From the NCBI RefSeq assembly GCF_041365695.1, contig NZ_JBGFSJ010000001.1, forward strand, positions 310,001 to 374,000: DNA of 64,000 nucleotides. Reading direction: 5' to 3'. This DNA is from Rhodosalinus sp041365695. GTDB taxonomy: Bacteria > Pseudomonadota > Alphaproteobacteria > Rhodobacterales > Rhodobacteraceae. Both the position numbers and the translations under genes were made by a program. Under the pieces are notes generated by a model, which was given only the letters and a program-made list of their open reading frames with translations, had not been told where the DNA came from and ran no database searches. Shown in pieces: positions 32,190-40,321 of the stretch. The number at the start of each line of letters is the position of its first letter. Position 1 is the stretch's first letter.

Positions 32190-33620
32190 ATGGTCTCGCG
32201 CGTCATACCCGTCGATCCGTTCGACCTCGTGATCGTCGGCGCGACCGGCGATCTTGCGATGCGCAAGATCCTGCCCGCGCTCTACCGCCGGTTCCGCGCC
32301 GGCCAGATCCCGCCGGAGGCGCGGGTGATCGGCGCCGCGCGCACCGAGATGGACACCGCCGGCTGGCGCGCCGAGGTGGCGAGCGCGCTGGGCGAGGGCC
32401 CGGAACGCGACGCCTTCCTGGCGCGGCTCGACTACGTCGTGCTGGACGCCGAGGGCGAGACGGGATGGGACGCGCTGGCCGCGACCTGCCGGCCCGACGT
32501 CCTGCGTGCCTTCTACTTCTCGGTCGATCCCCATCTCTTCGCGCCTCTCGCGAAGCGGGTGGAACGGCACGGGCTCGCCGCGGCCGGCACGCGGGTCGTG
32601 GTGGAAAAGCCCTTCGGCCACGACCTCGCCTCGGCACGGGCGCTGAACGCGGCGCTGGCCGAGCATTTCCACGAGGATCAGGTCTACCGGATCGATCACT
32701 ATCTCGGGAAGGAGACGGTGCAGAACCTGATGGCGGTGCGCTTCGGCAACACGCTGTTCGAGCCGCTGTGGAACGCGCAATACGTCGACCACATCCAGAT
32801 CACCGTGGCAGAGACCGTGGGCGTGGCGGGGCGGGCGGAGTACTACGACCGCGCGGGCGCCATGCGCGACATGGTGCAGAACCACATCATGCAGCTTCTC
32901 TGCCTCATCGCGATGGAGCCGCCCGCGCGGTTCGAGGCGCACGCGGTGCGCGACGAGAAGCTCAAGGTGATCCGCGCGCTCGATCCGGTGGAGCCGGGCA
33001 ACATCGTGCGCGGGCAGTATCGGGGCGACGGCGCGGTGCCGGGCTATCGCGAGGATGTGGGGCAGCCGCAAAGCCGCACCGAGAGCTTCGTCGCGCTCAA
33101 GGCCAACGTGTCGAACTGGCGCTGGGCGGGCACGCCCTTCTACCTACGTACGGGCAAGCGGCTGCGGGCGCGCTCTTCCGAGATCGCGATCGTCTTCAAG
33201 GACGCGCCGCATTCGATCTTCGGGACCGAGGCGGGGCGGCATTCCAACGTGCTCGCGATCCAGCTCCAGCCCAACGAGGGCATGACCCTCGACGTCACCA
33301 TCAAGGAGCCGGGGCCGGGGGGCATGCGGCTTCTCGACGTGCCGCTCGACATGACCTTCGCCGAGACGCTGGGCCCGGACGCCGAAGAGATCCCCGACGC
33401 CTACGAACGGCTCATCATGGACGTGATCCGGGGCAACCAGACGCTCTTCATGCGCGACGACGAGGTCGAGGCCGCCTGGGCCTGGACCGACCCGGTGATC
33501 GCCGGGTGGCAGGAACGGGGCAAGGCGCCCGCGCCCTACGACATCGGATCCTCCGGCCCCGTGGATTCGCTCATGCTCATGCACCGCGATGGGCGGCGCT
33601 GGCGGGAGATAGACCCATGA
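32190..33620 (+). CDS. zwf: Glucose-6-phosphate 1-dehydrogenase
   Basis: A 476-residue enzyme oxidising glucose 6-phosphate to 6-phosphogluconolactone with NAD(P)+. The cofactor loop is GATGDLAMRK (17-26) and the active-site motif RIDHYLGKE is near residues 165-173. It opens the oxidative pentose phosphate and Entner-Doudoroff routes; the latter is the main glucose path in many Rhodobacteraceae. Its stop overlaps the pgl start (ATGA), and a promoter is predicted just upstream. Confidence 0.97.
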   Translation: MVSRVIPVDPFDLVIVGATGDLAMRKILPALYRRFRAGQIPPEARVIGAARTEMDTAGWRAEVASALGEGPERDAFLARLDYVVLDAEGETGWDALAATCRPDVLRAFYFSVDPHLFAPLAKRVERHGLAAAGTRVVVEKPFGHDLASARALNAALAEHFHEDQVYRIDHYLGKETVQNLMAVRFGNTLFEPLWNAQYVDHIQITVAETVGVAGRAEYYDRAGAMRDMVQNHIMQLLCLIAMEPPARFEAHAVRDEKLKVIRALDPVEPGNIVRGQYRGDGAVPGYREDVGQPQSRTESFVALKANVSNWRWAGTPFYLRTGKRLRARSSEIAIVFKDAPHSIFGTEAGRHSNVLAIQLQPNEGMTLDVTIKEPGPGGMRLLDVPLDMTFAETLGPDAEEIPDAYERLIMDVIRGNQTLFMRDDEVEAAWAWTDPVIAGWQERGKAPAPYDIGSSGPVDSLMLMHRDGRRWREIDP

Positions 33621-34288
33621 AACTTGTGGAATACGCCGATCGCGAGATGATGGCGATGAACCTCGCCCAGAAGCTCGCCGGGGACCTTAACACCGCGCTT
33701 CACCGCAGCGACCGGGTGCTCTTCGCGGTGCCGGGGGGCACCACGCCGGGCCCGGTCTTCGACGATCTCTGCGCGGCCGACCTCGACTGGGCGGCGGTGG
33801 ACCTCATCCTGACCGACGAGCGCTGGGTGCCCGAGGACGACCTCCGCTCCAACACCCGCCTCGTGCGCGACCGGCTGCTGGTGGAGCGCGCGGCAGCGGC
33901 GCGGCTGGTGCCGATGGTGACGGCGGACGCCACGCCGGAGGAGGCGATCGCCAAGCTGACCGAGGAGATCGCGCCGCGCCTGCCGGTGGACGTGCTTCTG
34001 CTGGGCATGGGGACGGACGGGCATGTCGCCTCGCTCTTCCCCGGCGCCGAGGGGCTCGAGGCCGCGCTCGCCGACGACGCGCCGCTTCTCGCCGCGATCA
34101 GCGCGCCGGGCGTGCCCGAGCCGCGGCTCACCATGACGGTGCCGGTGCTGGCGGGGGCGCTCGCGAAGCACCTCGTCATCACCGGGGAGGAGAAGCGCGC
34201 GATGCTCGACGCCTCGGTGAAGCGCGACCCGCGCGAGGCGCCCGTGGCGGCGGTGATGGACGGGATGACCGTCCACTGGGCGCCGTGA
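33617..34288 (+). CDS. pgl: 6-phosphogluconolactonase
   Basis: A 223-residue hydrolase of the DevB/SOL type that opens 6-phosphogluconolactone to 6-phosphogluconate. It has family segments VPGGTTP (about 39-45), LTDERWVP and the LLGMGTDGHVASLFPG active-site block (about 129-145). It overlaps zwf by 4 bases and pgi by 4 bases, so the three are translationally coupled. Confidence 0.95.
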   Translation: MKLVEYADREMMAMNLAQKLAGDLNTALHRSDRVLFAVPGGTTPGPVFDDLCAADLDWAAVDLILTDERWVPEDDLRSNTRLVRDRLLVERAAAARLVPMVTADATPEEAIAKLTEEIAPRLPVDVLLLGMGTDGHVASLFPGAEGLEAALADDAPLLAAISAPGVPEPRLTMTVPVLAGALAKHLVITGEEKRAMLDASVKRDPREAPVAAVMDGMTVHWAP

Positions 34289-35922
34289 GCGGCGCACCGG
34301 GCGCGCCGCAGGGCGCCTGGGACAGGCTGCAGGCGCTCCGGGCGGAGGCCGCGGGGCGGCGCATCCTCGATCTCTTCGCGGCCGATCCCGACCGCGCCGC
34401 GCGCTTCTCGGCCCGGGCGGGCGGGATGCTTTTCGACTACTCCAAGACGGCGATCGACGCCGAGGCGCGGGCGGGGCTTCTCGACCTCGCCGCCGGGGCG
34501 GGCGTGGCGGCGCGCGCCCGGGCGATGATGGCGGGCGAGCCCGTGAACGCGACGGAGGGACGCGCCGCGCTCCACACCGCGCTCCGCGATCCCGACGGCC
34601 CGCCGCTGATCGTGGACGGGGCGGATGTGCGCCCCGGCATCCGGTCGGTTCTTTCGCGCATGGAACGCTTCGCGGAGGACGTGCGCACGGGCCGGTTCGA
34701 GGCCGCGGGCGGGGCGGTGGCGGATGTCGTGAACATCGGCATCGGGGGCTCCGATCTCGGCCCGGCGATGGCGGTGCGCGCGCTCGCGCCCTACCATGAC
34801 GGGCCGCGCTGCCATTTCGTCTCCAACGTGGACGGGGCGGACATCGCCGACACGCTCGCCCCGCTCGACCCGGCACGCACGCTCGTCATCGTGGCCTCCA
34901 AGACCTTCACCACCGTCGAGACCATGACCAACGCCGAGACGGCGCGCGCCTGGATGGCCGAAGCGGTCGCCGATCCGGCGGCGCAGGTCGCGGCGCTCTC
35001 CACCGCGATGGCGCGCACGGCCGCCTTCGGCATCCCCGAGGCGCGCGTCTTCCCCTTCGCCGACTGGGTGGGCGGGCGTTATTCCGTCTGGGGGCCGATC
35101 GGGCTCAGCCTGATGATCGCCATCGGCCCCGCGCGGTTCCGGGATTTCCTCGCGGGCGCGCGCTGGATGGATCGCCATTTCCTCGAGGCCGCGCCCGAGG
35201 CGAACATGCCGCTTCTGCTGGCGCTCACCGGCATCTGGCACGCGCAGGTCTGCGGGCACGCGACCCGCGCCGTGCTGCCCTACGACGAGCGTCTGGCCCG
35301 GCTGCCCGCCTATCTTCAGCAGCTCGAGATGGAATCGAACGGCAAGCGGGTGGCGATGGACGGATCGGACCTCGCGCGCCCCGCGGGCCCGGTGATCTGG
35401 GGCGAGCCCGGCACCAACGGGCAGCACGCCTTCATGCAGTCCGTCCACCAGGGCACCGAGGTCGTGCCCTGCGAGTTCCTGCTGGCGGCCGAGGGGCACG
35501 AGCCGGCGCTTGCGCATCACCACCGGCTGCTCGTGGCCAACTGCCTCGCCCAGTCCGAGGCGCTGATGCGCGGCCGGACGCTGGCGGAGGCGCGCGCGCG
35601 GCTCGCCGACCGTTTCGAGGGGGACGAGCTCGAACGGCAGGCGCGCCACCGGGTCTTTCCGGGCGACCGACCCTCGGTGACGCTGGCCTACCCAAAGCTC
35701 ACCCCGGAGATGCTGGGGCGCATCCTCGCGCTCTACGAGCATCGCGTCTTCGCCGAGGGCGTGATCCTCGGCATCAACTCCTTCGACCAATGGGGCGTGG
35801 AACTCGGCAAGGAGCTTGCCACGGCGCTCGGGCCCGTGCTCGAGGCGCGAGAGAGCGCGGAGAGCAAGGACGGCTCCACCCGCCAGCTCGTAGGCTACCT
35901 CACGGGGCAGGGGCGGGGCTGA
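34285..35922 (+). CDS. pgi: Glucose-6-phosphate isomerase
   Basis: A 545-residue isomerase interconverting glucose 6-phosphate and fructose 6-phosphate, starting at GTG within the pgl stop. It has the GIGGSDLGPAM sugar-binding block, the MESNGKR segment that precedes the catalytic Glu and GTNGQHAFMQ, and the C-terminal NSFDQWGVELGK signature. Full length. Third gene of the zwf-pgl-pgi operon, which routes hexose phosphate into the Entner-Doudoroff and pentose phosphate pathways. Confidence 0.97.
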   Translation: MSGAPGAPQGAWDRLQALRAEAAGRRILDLFAADPDRAARFSARAGGMLFDYSKTAIDAEARAGLLDLAAGAGVAARARAMMAGEPVNATEGRAALHTALRDPDGPPLIVDGADVRPGIRSVLSRMERFAEDVRTGRFEAAGGAVADVVNIGIGGSDLGPAMAVRALAPYHDGPRCHFVSNVDGADIADTLAPLDPARTLVIVASKTFTTVETMTNAETARAWMAEAVADPAAQVAALSTAMARTAAFGIPEARVFPFADWVGGRYSVWGPIGLSLMIAIGPARFRDFLAGARWMDRHFLEAAPEANMPLLLALTGIWHAQVCGHATRAVLPYDERLARLPAYLQQLEMESNGKRVAMDGSDLARPAGPVIWGEPGTNGQHAFMQSVHQGTEVVPCEFLLAAEGHEPALAHHHRLLVANCLAQSEALMRGRTLAEARARLADRFEGDELERQARHRVFPGDRPSVTLAYPKLTPEMLGRILALYEHRVFAEGVILGINSFDQWGVELGKELATALGPVLEARESAESKDGSTRQLVGYLTGQGRG

Positions 35923-35956
35923 GTGGCCCACGCCTCGCGCGCCGGGCCGTCCGCGC

Positions 35957-36433
35957 TCAGCCCGCCGGCCGGGCGCCGTCCACCTCGCGGAAGCGGGTGA
36001 TAAGCGCTTGCGGCAATGCGCGCTTGGCCGAGCCGTCGGGCTCCAGCGTGACGATCACGCAGGAAAAGCCCGCGCGCTTCGTCCCGCCCGCCCAGATCTC
36101 GTTCAGGAGCGTGAAGCTCGTCCGCCGGAAGCTGCCGCAACGCGCGGTGACGATATAGCTTTCGTCCATCACCATCTCGGCGAAATAGTCGATCTCTGCG
36201 CGGCGGATCACGATGCGCGGATCCTCCGCCCGGTACTGCGAGAGGCCCCACTCCTGGAAATAGCGGATCCGGATCGTCTCGAACCACGCCATGTAGGCGG
36301 CGTTGTTGACGTGGCGCAGCATGTCGATCTCGCAGAACCGGACACGGTCGGCCATGGCCAGCGGCCAGGGCTCGGGCAGGCCGTGGGCCGTCTGCTCTTC
36401 CGGGCTGAGCGGGGCGTGATAGCGCAGGTCCAT
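35957..36433 (-). CDS. Hotdog-fold acyl-CoA thioesterase (4HBT family)
   Basis: A 158-residue protein with the hotdog thioesterase fold. The N-terminal block RVRFCEIDMLRHVNNAAYMAWFE (residues 30-52) has the Asp-x3-HVNN active-site pattern of 4-hydroxybenzoyl-CoA thioesterase-like enzymes. It probably hydrolyses acyl-CoA or acyl-ACP; the substrate is unknown. The ATG at 36431-36433 was chosen because family similarity begins there and longer in-frame extensions are low-complexity. It is convergent with pgi. Confidence 0.83.
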   Translation of the reverse strand: MDLRYHAPLSPEEQTAHGLPEPWPLAMADRVRFCEIDMLRHVNNAAYMAWFETIRIRYFQEWGLSQYRAEDPRIVIRRAEIDYFAEMVMDESYIVTARCGSFRRTSFTLLNEIWAGGTKRAGFSCVIVTLEPDGSAKRALPQALITRFREVDGARPAG

Positions 36434-36619
36434 GGGCGCAACTCTTGCCGTGCCCGGCCACGCGCGGCAAGCCCGCCCGGCCCTTGCCCGCCGTTTTCGG
36501 GCGCGCCGCGGATGCGCCGGTGCCACCCCGTGTCCCGCCCGGTGTTGCCGCCTGCGCGGGCATGGGCTGACAGCCGGCGATCGCACGCTAGGTCCCGCCT
36601 CAAGCAAGGGAGACCGGAC

Positions 36620-36817
36620 ATGGACGACCACGCGCTCAAGGGAAGAATTCTCGCCTTCGCCCGGCATTGCGGCGCGGCGGCGAACGACCCGAAGGACATC
36701 GCTCACCGCCGCGGATGGCTCGACGCGGCCGGCGCGCCCACGAAAGACGGCGCCGCGCTGATCGCGGCGCTCGACGGGCAGGAAGCCACGCGCTCCGTCT
36801 ATCGCGGGGTGCTCTAG
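36620..36817 (+). CDS. Small hypothetical protein, 65 residues
   Basis: A 65-residue, probably cytosolic protein with no signal peptide. It is helix-rich, with the pattern GRILAFARHCGAAA and RRGWLDAAGAPTKDGAALI, typical of a small folded domain. A ribosome site AAGGGAGA precedes the ATG by 6 bases, and codon use is like neighbouring genes, which supports a real gene. I do not recognise the family. It is convergent with the small lipoprotein gene at 36828-36977, with only 10 bases between stops. Confidence 0.6.
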   Translation: MDDHALKGRILAFARHCGAAANDPKDIAHRRGWLDAAGAPTKDGAALIAALDGQEATRSVYRGVL

Positions 36818-36827
36818 CGCCGCCCCT

Positions 36828-36977
36828 TCACGCGGGGGGCGTGCACTCCCGCGAATCGAGCGTGCGCACCGGATCTTCGGGCGCGCATTCCTCGCCGGAC
36901 ATTGGATAATTGGTCTGTGGCCCTTCGCAGGCTGCCAGCAGGGCAAGTGCGACGAACAGGGCAGGCACACGATACAT
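36828..36977 (-). CDS. Small lipoprotein A (49 residues)
   Basis: A 49-residue reading frame: a hydrophobic signal segment (MYRVPALFVALALLAAC) ends in a clear lipobox LAAC with the lipidated Cys at position 17, then 32 residues. The mature part is acidic, has two further Cys (31, 45) and ends EDPVRTLDSRECTPPA. GGAGGAGA precedes the ATG by about 7 bases. The C-terminal half matches that of the gene at 37120-37275 (DPVxTL and a final Arg-x2-x-PP). It should be anchored to the membrane; function unknown. An FNR-type box lies about 88 bases upstream. Confidence 0.65.
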   Translation of the reverse strand: MYRVPALFVALALLAACEGPQTNYPMSGEECAPEDPVRTLDSRECTPPA

Positions 36978-37058
36978 GGTGTCGATCTCCTCCGTTTCGG
37001 TATCCGGGGCGCCTTCGGGGGCGCTCGGGGACTTTGAACCGGACGCCGTTTCGGCGAC

Positions 37059-37072
37059 TTGACCGGGATCAA
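37059..37072. promoter_or_regulatory. Putative FnrL/FNR-type operator
   Basis: TTGACCGGGATCAA (reverse strand TTGATCCCGGTCAA) fits the palindromic FNR-family pattern TTGAY-N4-RTCAA exactly. It is centred 88 bases upstream of the start of small lipoprotein A. A class II position would put the transcription start near 37024 and a CAAAGT -10-like hexamer lies at 37031-37036 on that strand. FnrL activates genes under low oxygen in Rhodobacteraceae. The site is predicted from sequence, and chance is possible for a 14-mer with four free bases. Confidence 0.55.
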
Positions 37073-37119
37073 GTCCTGGTGAGGAGACGGGGCTCGCGAT
37101 CCGGGCGCGTCAAGGGCCT

Positions 37120-37275
37120 CTAGCCCGGCGGCGAGAGGCGCCGTGCCTCGAGGGTGTGGACCGGGTCATCGGGGTCGGGCGCCTGACGCGACAGGGCATA
37201 GCTGTCGGGCGCACCCGAACAGGCGCCCCCCGTTGCAGCGACGAGAAAAACCAGAAGCCTCAGGCGCGAGAGCAT
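37120..37275 (-). CDS. Small lipoprotein B (51 residues)
   Basis: A 51-residue reading frame with an N-terminal hydrophobic segment (RLRLLVFLVAATGGAC) and a lipobox-like TGGAC, lipidated Cys at 19. The short mature part ends DPDDPVHTLEARRLSPPG, matching the C-terminus of the lipoprotein at 36828-36977. Its ribosome site is moderate (AAGGCGA). It lies 142 bases upstream of lipoprotein A on the same strand. The paired arrangement and shared tail suggest duplication followed by divergence. Function unknown. Confidence 0.55.
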   Translation of the reverse strand: MLSRLRLLVFLVAATGGACSGAPDSYALSRQAPDPDDPVHTLEARRLSPPG

Positions 37276-37385
37276 GGGATCGCCTTGCGATGAACTTGGG
37301 CGGATAAACCTGACCCTACGTCAAGCTAGCAGAAATTCCCCATGGCAAGTCGATATTGCCTGCGACCGATTGCCGCGGGCCGTCG
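37276..37385. other. Gap between lipoprotein B and eno
   Basis: This 110-base gap between the small lipoprotein B and eno (both on the minus strand) holds TTGAC-GTAGG-GTCAG on that strand (about 37309-37323), a half-matching palindrome like the FNR-type box but with the wrong spacing. I see no terminator for eno and no clear -10. Confidence 0.3.
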
Positions 37386-38660
37386 TCACCGCAGGACGGA
37401 GCGCCCGGCATATTCCGCGGCCGCGCCCAGCCCCTCCTCGATCCGGATCAGCTGGTTGTATTTCGCCAGCCGGTCGGAGCGCGCGAGGCTGCCCGTCTTG
37501 ATCTGCCCGCAATTCGTGGCCACGGCGAGATCGGCGATGGTGGTGTCCTCGGTCTCGCCCGAGCGGTGGGACATCACGTTGCGCATGCCCGCGCGGTGCG
37601 CCATTTCCACCGCGCGCAGGGTCTCCGTCAGGGTGCCGATCTGGTTCACCTTGACGAGCATCGCATTGCCTGCGCCGCGCGCGATGCCCATGGCCAGCCG
37701 CTCGGGGTTGGTGACGAAGAGGTCGTCGCCCACGAGCTGCACGCGGTCGCCGAGCGCCTCGGTGAGCGCGGACCAGCCCTCCCAGTCGTCCTCGGCGCAG
37801 CCGTCCTCGATGGAGATGATCGGATAGTCGTCGCAAAGCCCGGAAAGCCAGGTGACGTTCTCTTCCGCCGTCAGGGTTTTTCCTTCACCCGAAAGGATAT
37901 ACCGCCCGTCCTTGAAGTATTCGGTGGCGGCGCAGTCGAGCGCGAGGAAGATGTCCTCGCCGGGCCGGTAGCCGGCGGTCTCGATGGATTTCAGGATGAC
38001 GTCGAGCGCCGCGCGGGTGGAGGCGAGGTCGGGCGCGAAGCCGCCCTCGTCGCCCACCGAGGTCGAAAGCCCCGCCGCAGCAAGCTCCTTCTTCAGCGTG
38101 TGGAACACCTCCGCGCCCCAGCGCACCGCCTCCGACAGGCTGGGCGCGGCCACGGGCATGATCATGAACTCCTGCACGTCGATCGGGTTGTTGGCGTGCT
38201 CGCCGCCGTTGACGATGTTCATCATCGGCACCGGCAGGATACGGGCCTGCGTGCCGCCCACGTAGCGGTAGAGCGGCAGGGCGCAGGCATCCGCGGCGGC
38301 CTTCGCCGTGGCGAGGGAGACGCCGAGAATCGCGTTGGCGCCCAGCCGGCCCTTGTTCGGCGTGCCGTCGAGTTCGACCATCGCCGTGTCGATCTCGACC
38401 TGCTCGGTGGCGTCGCTGCCCACCAGCGCGTCGGCGATCTCGCCGTTCACCGCGGCCACGGCCTCGCGCACGCCCTTGCCGAGATAGCGCTCGGCCTCGC
38501 CGTCGCGCCGCTCCACCGCCTCGTGCGCGCCGGTGGAGGCGCCCGAAGGCACCGCGGCGCGGCCCAGCGTGCCGTCCTCCAGCGTCACGTCCACCTCCAC
38601 GGTGGGGTTGCCGCGGCTGTCGAGGATCTCGCGCGCGTGGATGTCGATGATCGTTGTCAT
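37386..38660 (-). CDS. eno: Enolase
   Basis: A 424-residue enolase converting 2-phosphoglycerate to phosphoenolpyruvate. Motifs are SGASTGAHEAVE (active-site loop, about 39-50), SVGDEGGFAPD, SIEDGCAEDDWEGW (metal ligands) and the signature MLVKVNQIGTLTET with HRSGETEDTTIADL. Complete and the right length. A divergent neighbour of the small lipoproteins, it is transcribed away from the EamA gene upstream. Confidence 0.98.
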   Translation of the reverse strand: MTTIIDIHAREILDSRGNPTVEVDVTLEDGTLGRAAVPSGASTGAHEAVERRDGEAERYLGKGVREAVAAVNGEIADALVGSDATEQVEIDTAMVELDGTPNKGRLGANAILGVSLATAKAAADACALPLYRYVGGTQARILPVPMMNIVNGGEHANNPIDVQEFMIMPVAAPSLSEAVRWGAEVFHTLKKELAAAGLSTSVGDEGGFAPDLASTRAALDVILKSIETAGYRPGEDIFLALDCAATEYFKDGRYILSGEGKTLTAEENVTWLSGLCDDYPIISIEDGCAEDDWEGWSALTEALGDRVQLVGDDLFVTNPERLAMGIARGAGNAMLVKVNQIGTLTETLRAVEMAHRAGMRNVMSHRSGETEDTTIADLAVATNCGQIKTGSLARSDRLAKYNQLIRIEEGLGAAAEYAGRSVLR

Positions 38661-38752
38661 GGGCCGTCCCTCGTGGCTGCGTCGCGTCCGCCTTTAGCAC
38701 CCTTCGCAGCGGCGCGAACAGGGACCGGTTGCGCAAACATCGCCGCCCCGCG

Positions 38753-39676
38753 TCAGCGCGGCGGGCGGGGCTGGCGGCCCACCGCCTCGGGCGCGGCGGT
38801 GAGCGCGCCGCGCCGCCGGCCGAGCCGCGCCTCGCGCAGGAGCGTGTAGAGCCCCGAGCCGATCACCAGCGCGGCGCCGGCAAAGGTCATCGCGTCGGGC
38901 CGCTCGCCGAAGACCCAGATGCCGATCACCAGCGCGAAGAGAAGGCGGCTGTAACGGAAGGGCGTGACGACCGCGATGTCGCCCGAGCGCATGGCCTGCG
39001 TGATCGCGTAATAGCCAGCGATCCCGAACCCGATGGCGAGCACCATCTGCCCCATCGCCGCCGCCTGCGGCACCGTGGCCCCGCCCGAAAGAGCCAGGAG
39101 CGCCGCGCCCGTGGGCACGAGCATGGCGAATCCCCAGGCCGAGAGCACCAGCGTGGAGACGTCCCGCGGCACCGCGCGGGTGGCGAGATCGCGGAGCGCG
39201 AGCCCCGCCACACCCAGCACCGCGAAGAGCGAGGCGGGCTCGAACCCCTGAAGGCCGGGCCGGATGATGAGCAGCACGCCGAGAAAGCCCACGCCGATCG
39301 CGCTCCAGCGCCGCCAGCCCACCGGCTCGCCGAGGAAGAGCGCCGCGCCCAGCGTCACCGCGAGCGGCATGGCCTGGAGAATCGCCGAGGCCGAGGAGAG
39401 GGGCGTCAGCACGATGGCGGTGACGAAGCCCACCGTGCCGAGGATTTCGCCCAGGTTCCGAAGCATCACGGTGCGCGACAGGAAGGCGGGCGAGATCACC
39501 CGCTCGCGCCGGTAGGCGGCCATGAGCGCGAATCCCGCCGAACCGCCCAGGCCCAGAAAGACGAGGATCTGCCCGGGCGGCAGCGCCGCGCCCATCTTCT
39601 TGATGAGCATGTCCTCGACCGCGAAGGCGGCCATCGCCGCCACCATGAGCGCGATGCCGCGCAGGTTCTCCGTCAT
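38753..39676 (-). CDS. EamA-family transporter (DMT superfamily) 1
   Basis: A 307-residue membrane protein with about ten predicted hydrophobic helices in two EamA repeats (about residues 10-140 and 150-280). The C-terminal 20 residues are polar. Such transporters export metabolites or amino acids; the substrate cannot be told here. It lies just upstream (on the minus strand) of eno and downstream of a Fur-family gene on the same strand, 66 bases apart, so they might be co-transcribed. Confidence 0.85.
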   Translation of the reverse strand: MTENLRGIALMVAAMAAFAVEDMLIKKMGAALPPGQILVFLGLGGSAGFALMAAYRRERVISPAFLSRTVMLRNLGEILGTVGFVTAIVLTPLSSASAILQAMPLAVTLGAALFLGEPVGWRRWSAIGVGFLGVLLIIRPGLQGFEPASLFAVLGVAGLALRDLATRAVPRDVSTLVLSAWGFAMLVPTGAALLALSGGATVPQAAAMGQMVLAIGFGIAGYYAITQAMRSGDIAVVTPFRYSRLLFALVIGIWVFGERPDAMTFAGAALVIGSGLYTLLREARLGRRRGALTAAPEAVGRQPRPPR

Positions 39677-39742
39677 GGGCCACCTCCCGCGCGGGCGCTA
39701 CGCCTTTTCGCGCGGAAGGGGAAGTCCCGGCGGAACCGGGGC

Positions 39743-40168
39743 TCAGCCCTTGCGCCGCCCGCGGCCGAGCGGCACGCCGTAGAGTTCGAGCTTGTGGCCC
39801 TTGAGCCGGTAGCCCAGCCGCTCGGCGATCTTCTCCTGCAAGGCCTCGATCTCGGGGTCCACGAACTCGATCACCTCGCCCGAGTGCATGTCGATCAGGT
39901 GGTCGTGATGCGCGCGCTCGGCGTCCTCGTAGCGGGCGCGCCCGTCGCCGAAATCGACCTTCTCGAGGATGCCCGCCTCCTCGAAGAGCTTCACGGTGCG
40001 GTAAACCGTGGCAAGCGAGATCGCGCCGTCGCGGTCCGCCGCCCGGGCGTAGAGCTCCTCGACATCGGGGTGATCCTCGGCCTCCTCGAGCACGGCGGCG
40101 ATGATGCGGCGCTGGCCGGTCATCCGCAGCCCCTGGGCTTCGCATCGGTCGATGATGGAATGGGGCAT
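39743..40168 (-). CDS. Fur-family metalloregulator (Fur/Mur-like)
   Basis: A 141-residue Fur-family regulator with a winged-helix DNA-binding domain (1-80, ISLATVYRTVKLFEEAGI) and a C-terminal dimer domain. The metal-binding HHDH (87-90) is present, but the CxxC that follows in E. coli Fur is replaced by DMHS (93-96), as in alphaproteobacterial Mur/Fur proteins. It is probably a Mn2+- or Fe2+-sensing repressor. It is divergent from the second EamA gene. Confidence 0.85.
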   Translation of the reverse strand: MPHSIIDRCEAQGLRMTGQRRIIAAVLEEAEDHPDVEELYARAADRDGAISLATVYRTVKLFEEAGILEKVDFGDGRARYEDAERAHHDHLIDMHSGEVIEFVDPEIEALQEKIAERLGYRLKGHKLELYGVPLGRGRRKG

Positions 40169-40321
40169 CGGCGCCTCCGCCTCGGACTCCGGGTGCCAAG
40201 CATTTAAGCCGGTGGGCGCGTGGAATAAAGCCCTTCCGCCCGGCCGCGGTCAGAAGCCCGCCGTGCCCCCCTCGGGCGCGTCGGCTTGACGCCGCCCTGC
40301 GGGCCGGGTCCTTTGGCGCGC

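Noticed and set aside
37309..37323. Second FNR-type box upstream of small lipoprotein B
   Set aside because: The half-sites TTGAC and GTCAG are separated by five rather than four bases and the second is imperfect, so it does not fit the FNR pattern.
38654..40207. 517-codon plus-strand frame opposite EamA and Fur-family genes
   Set aside because: Highly charged antisense-type composition; the minus-strand genes have full family features.
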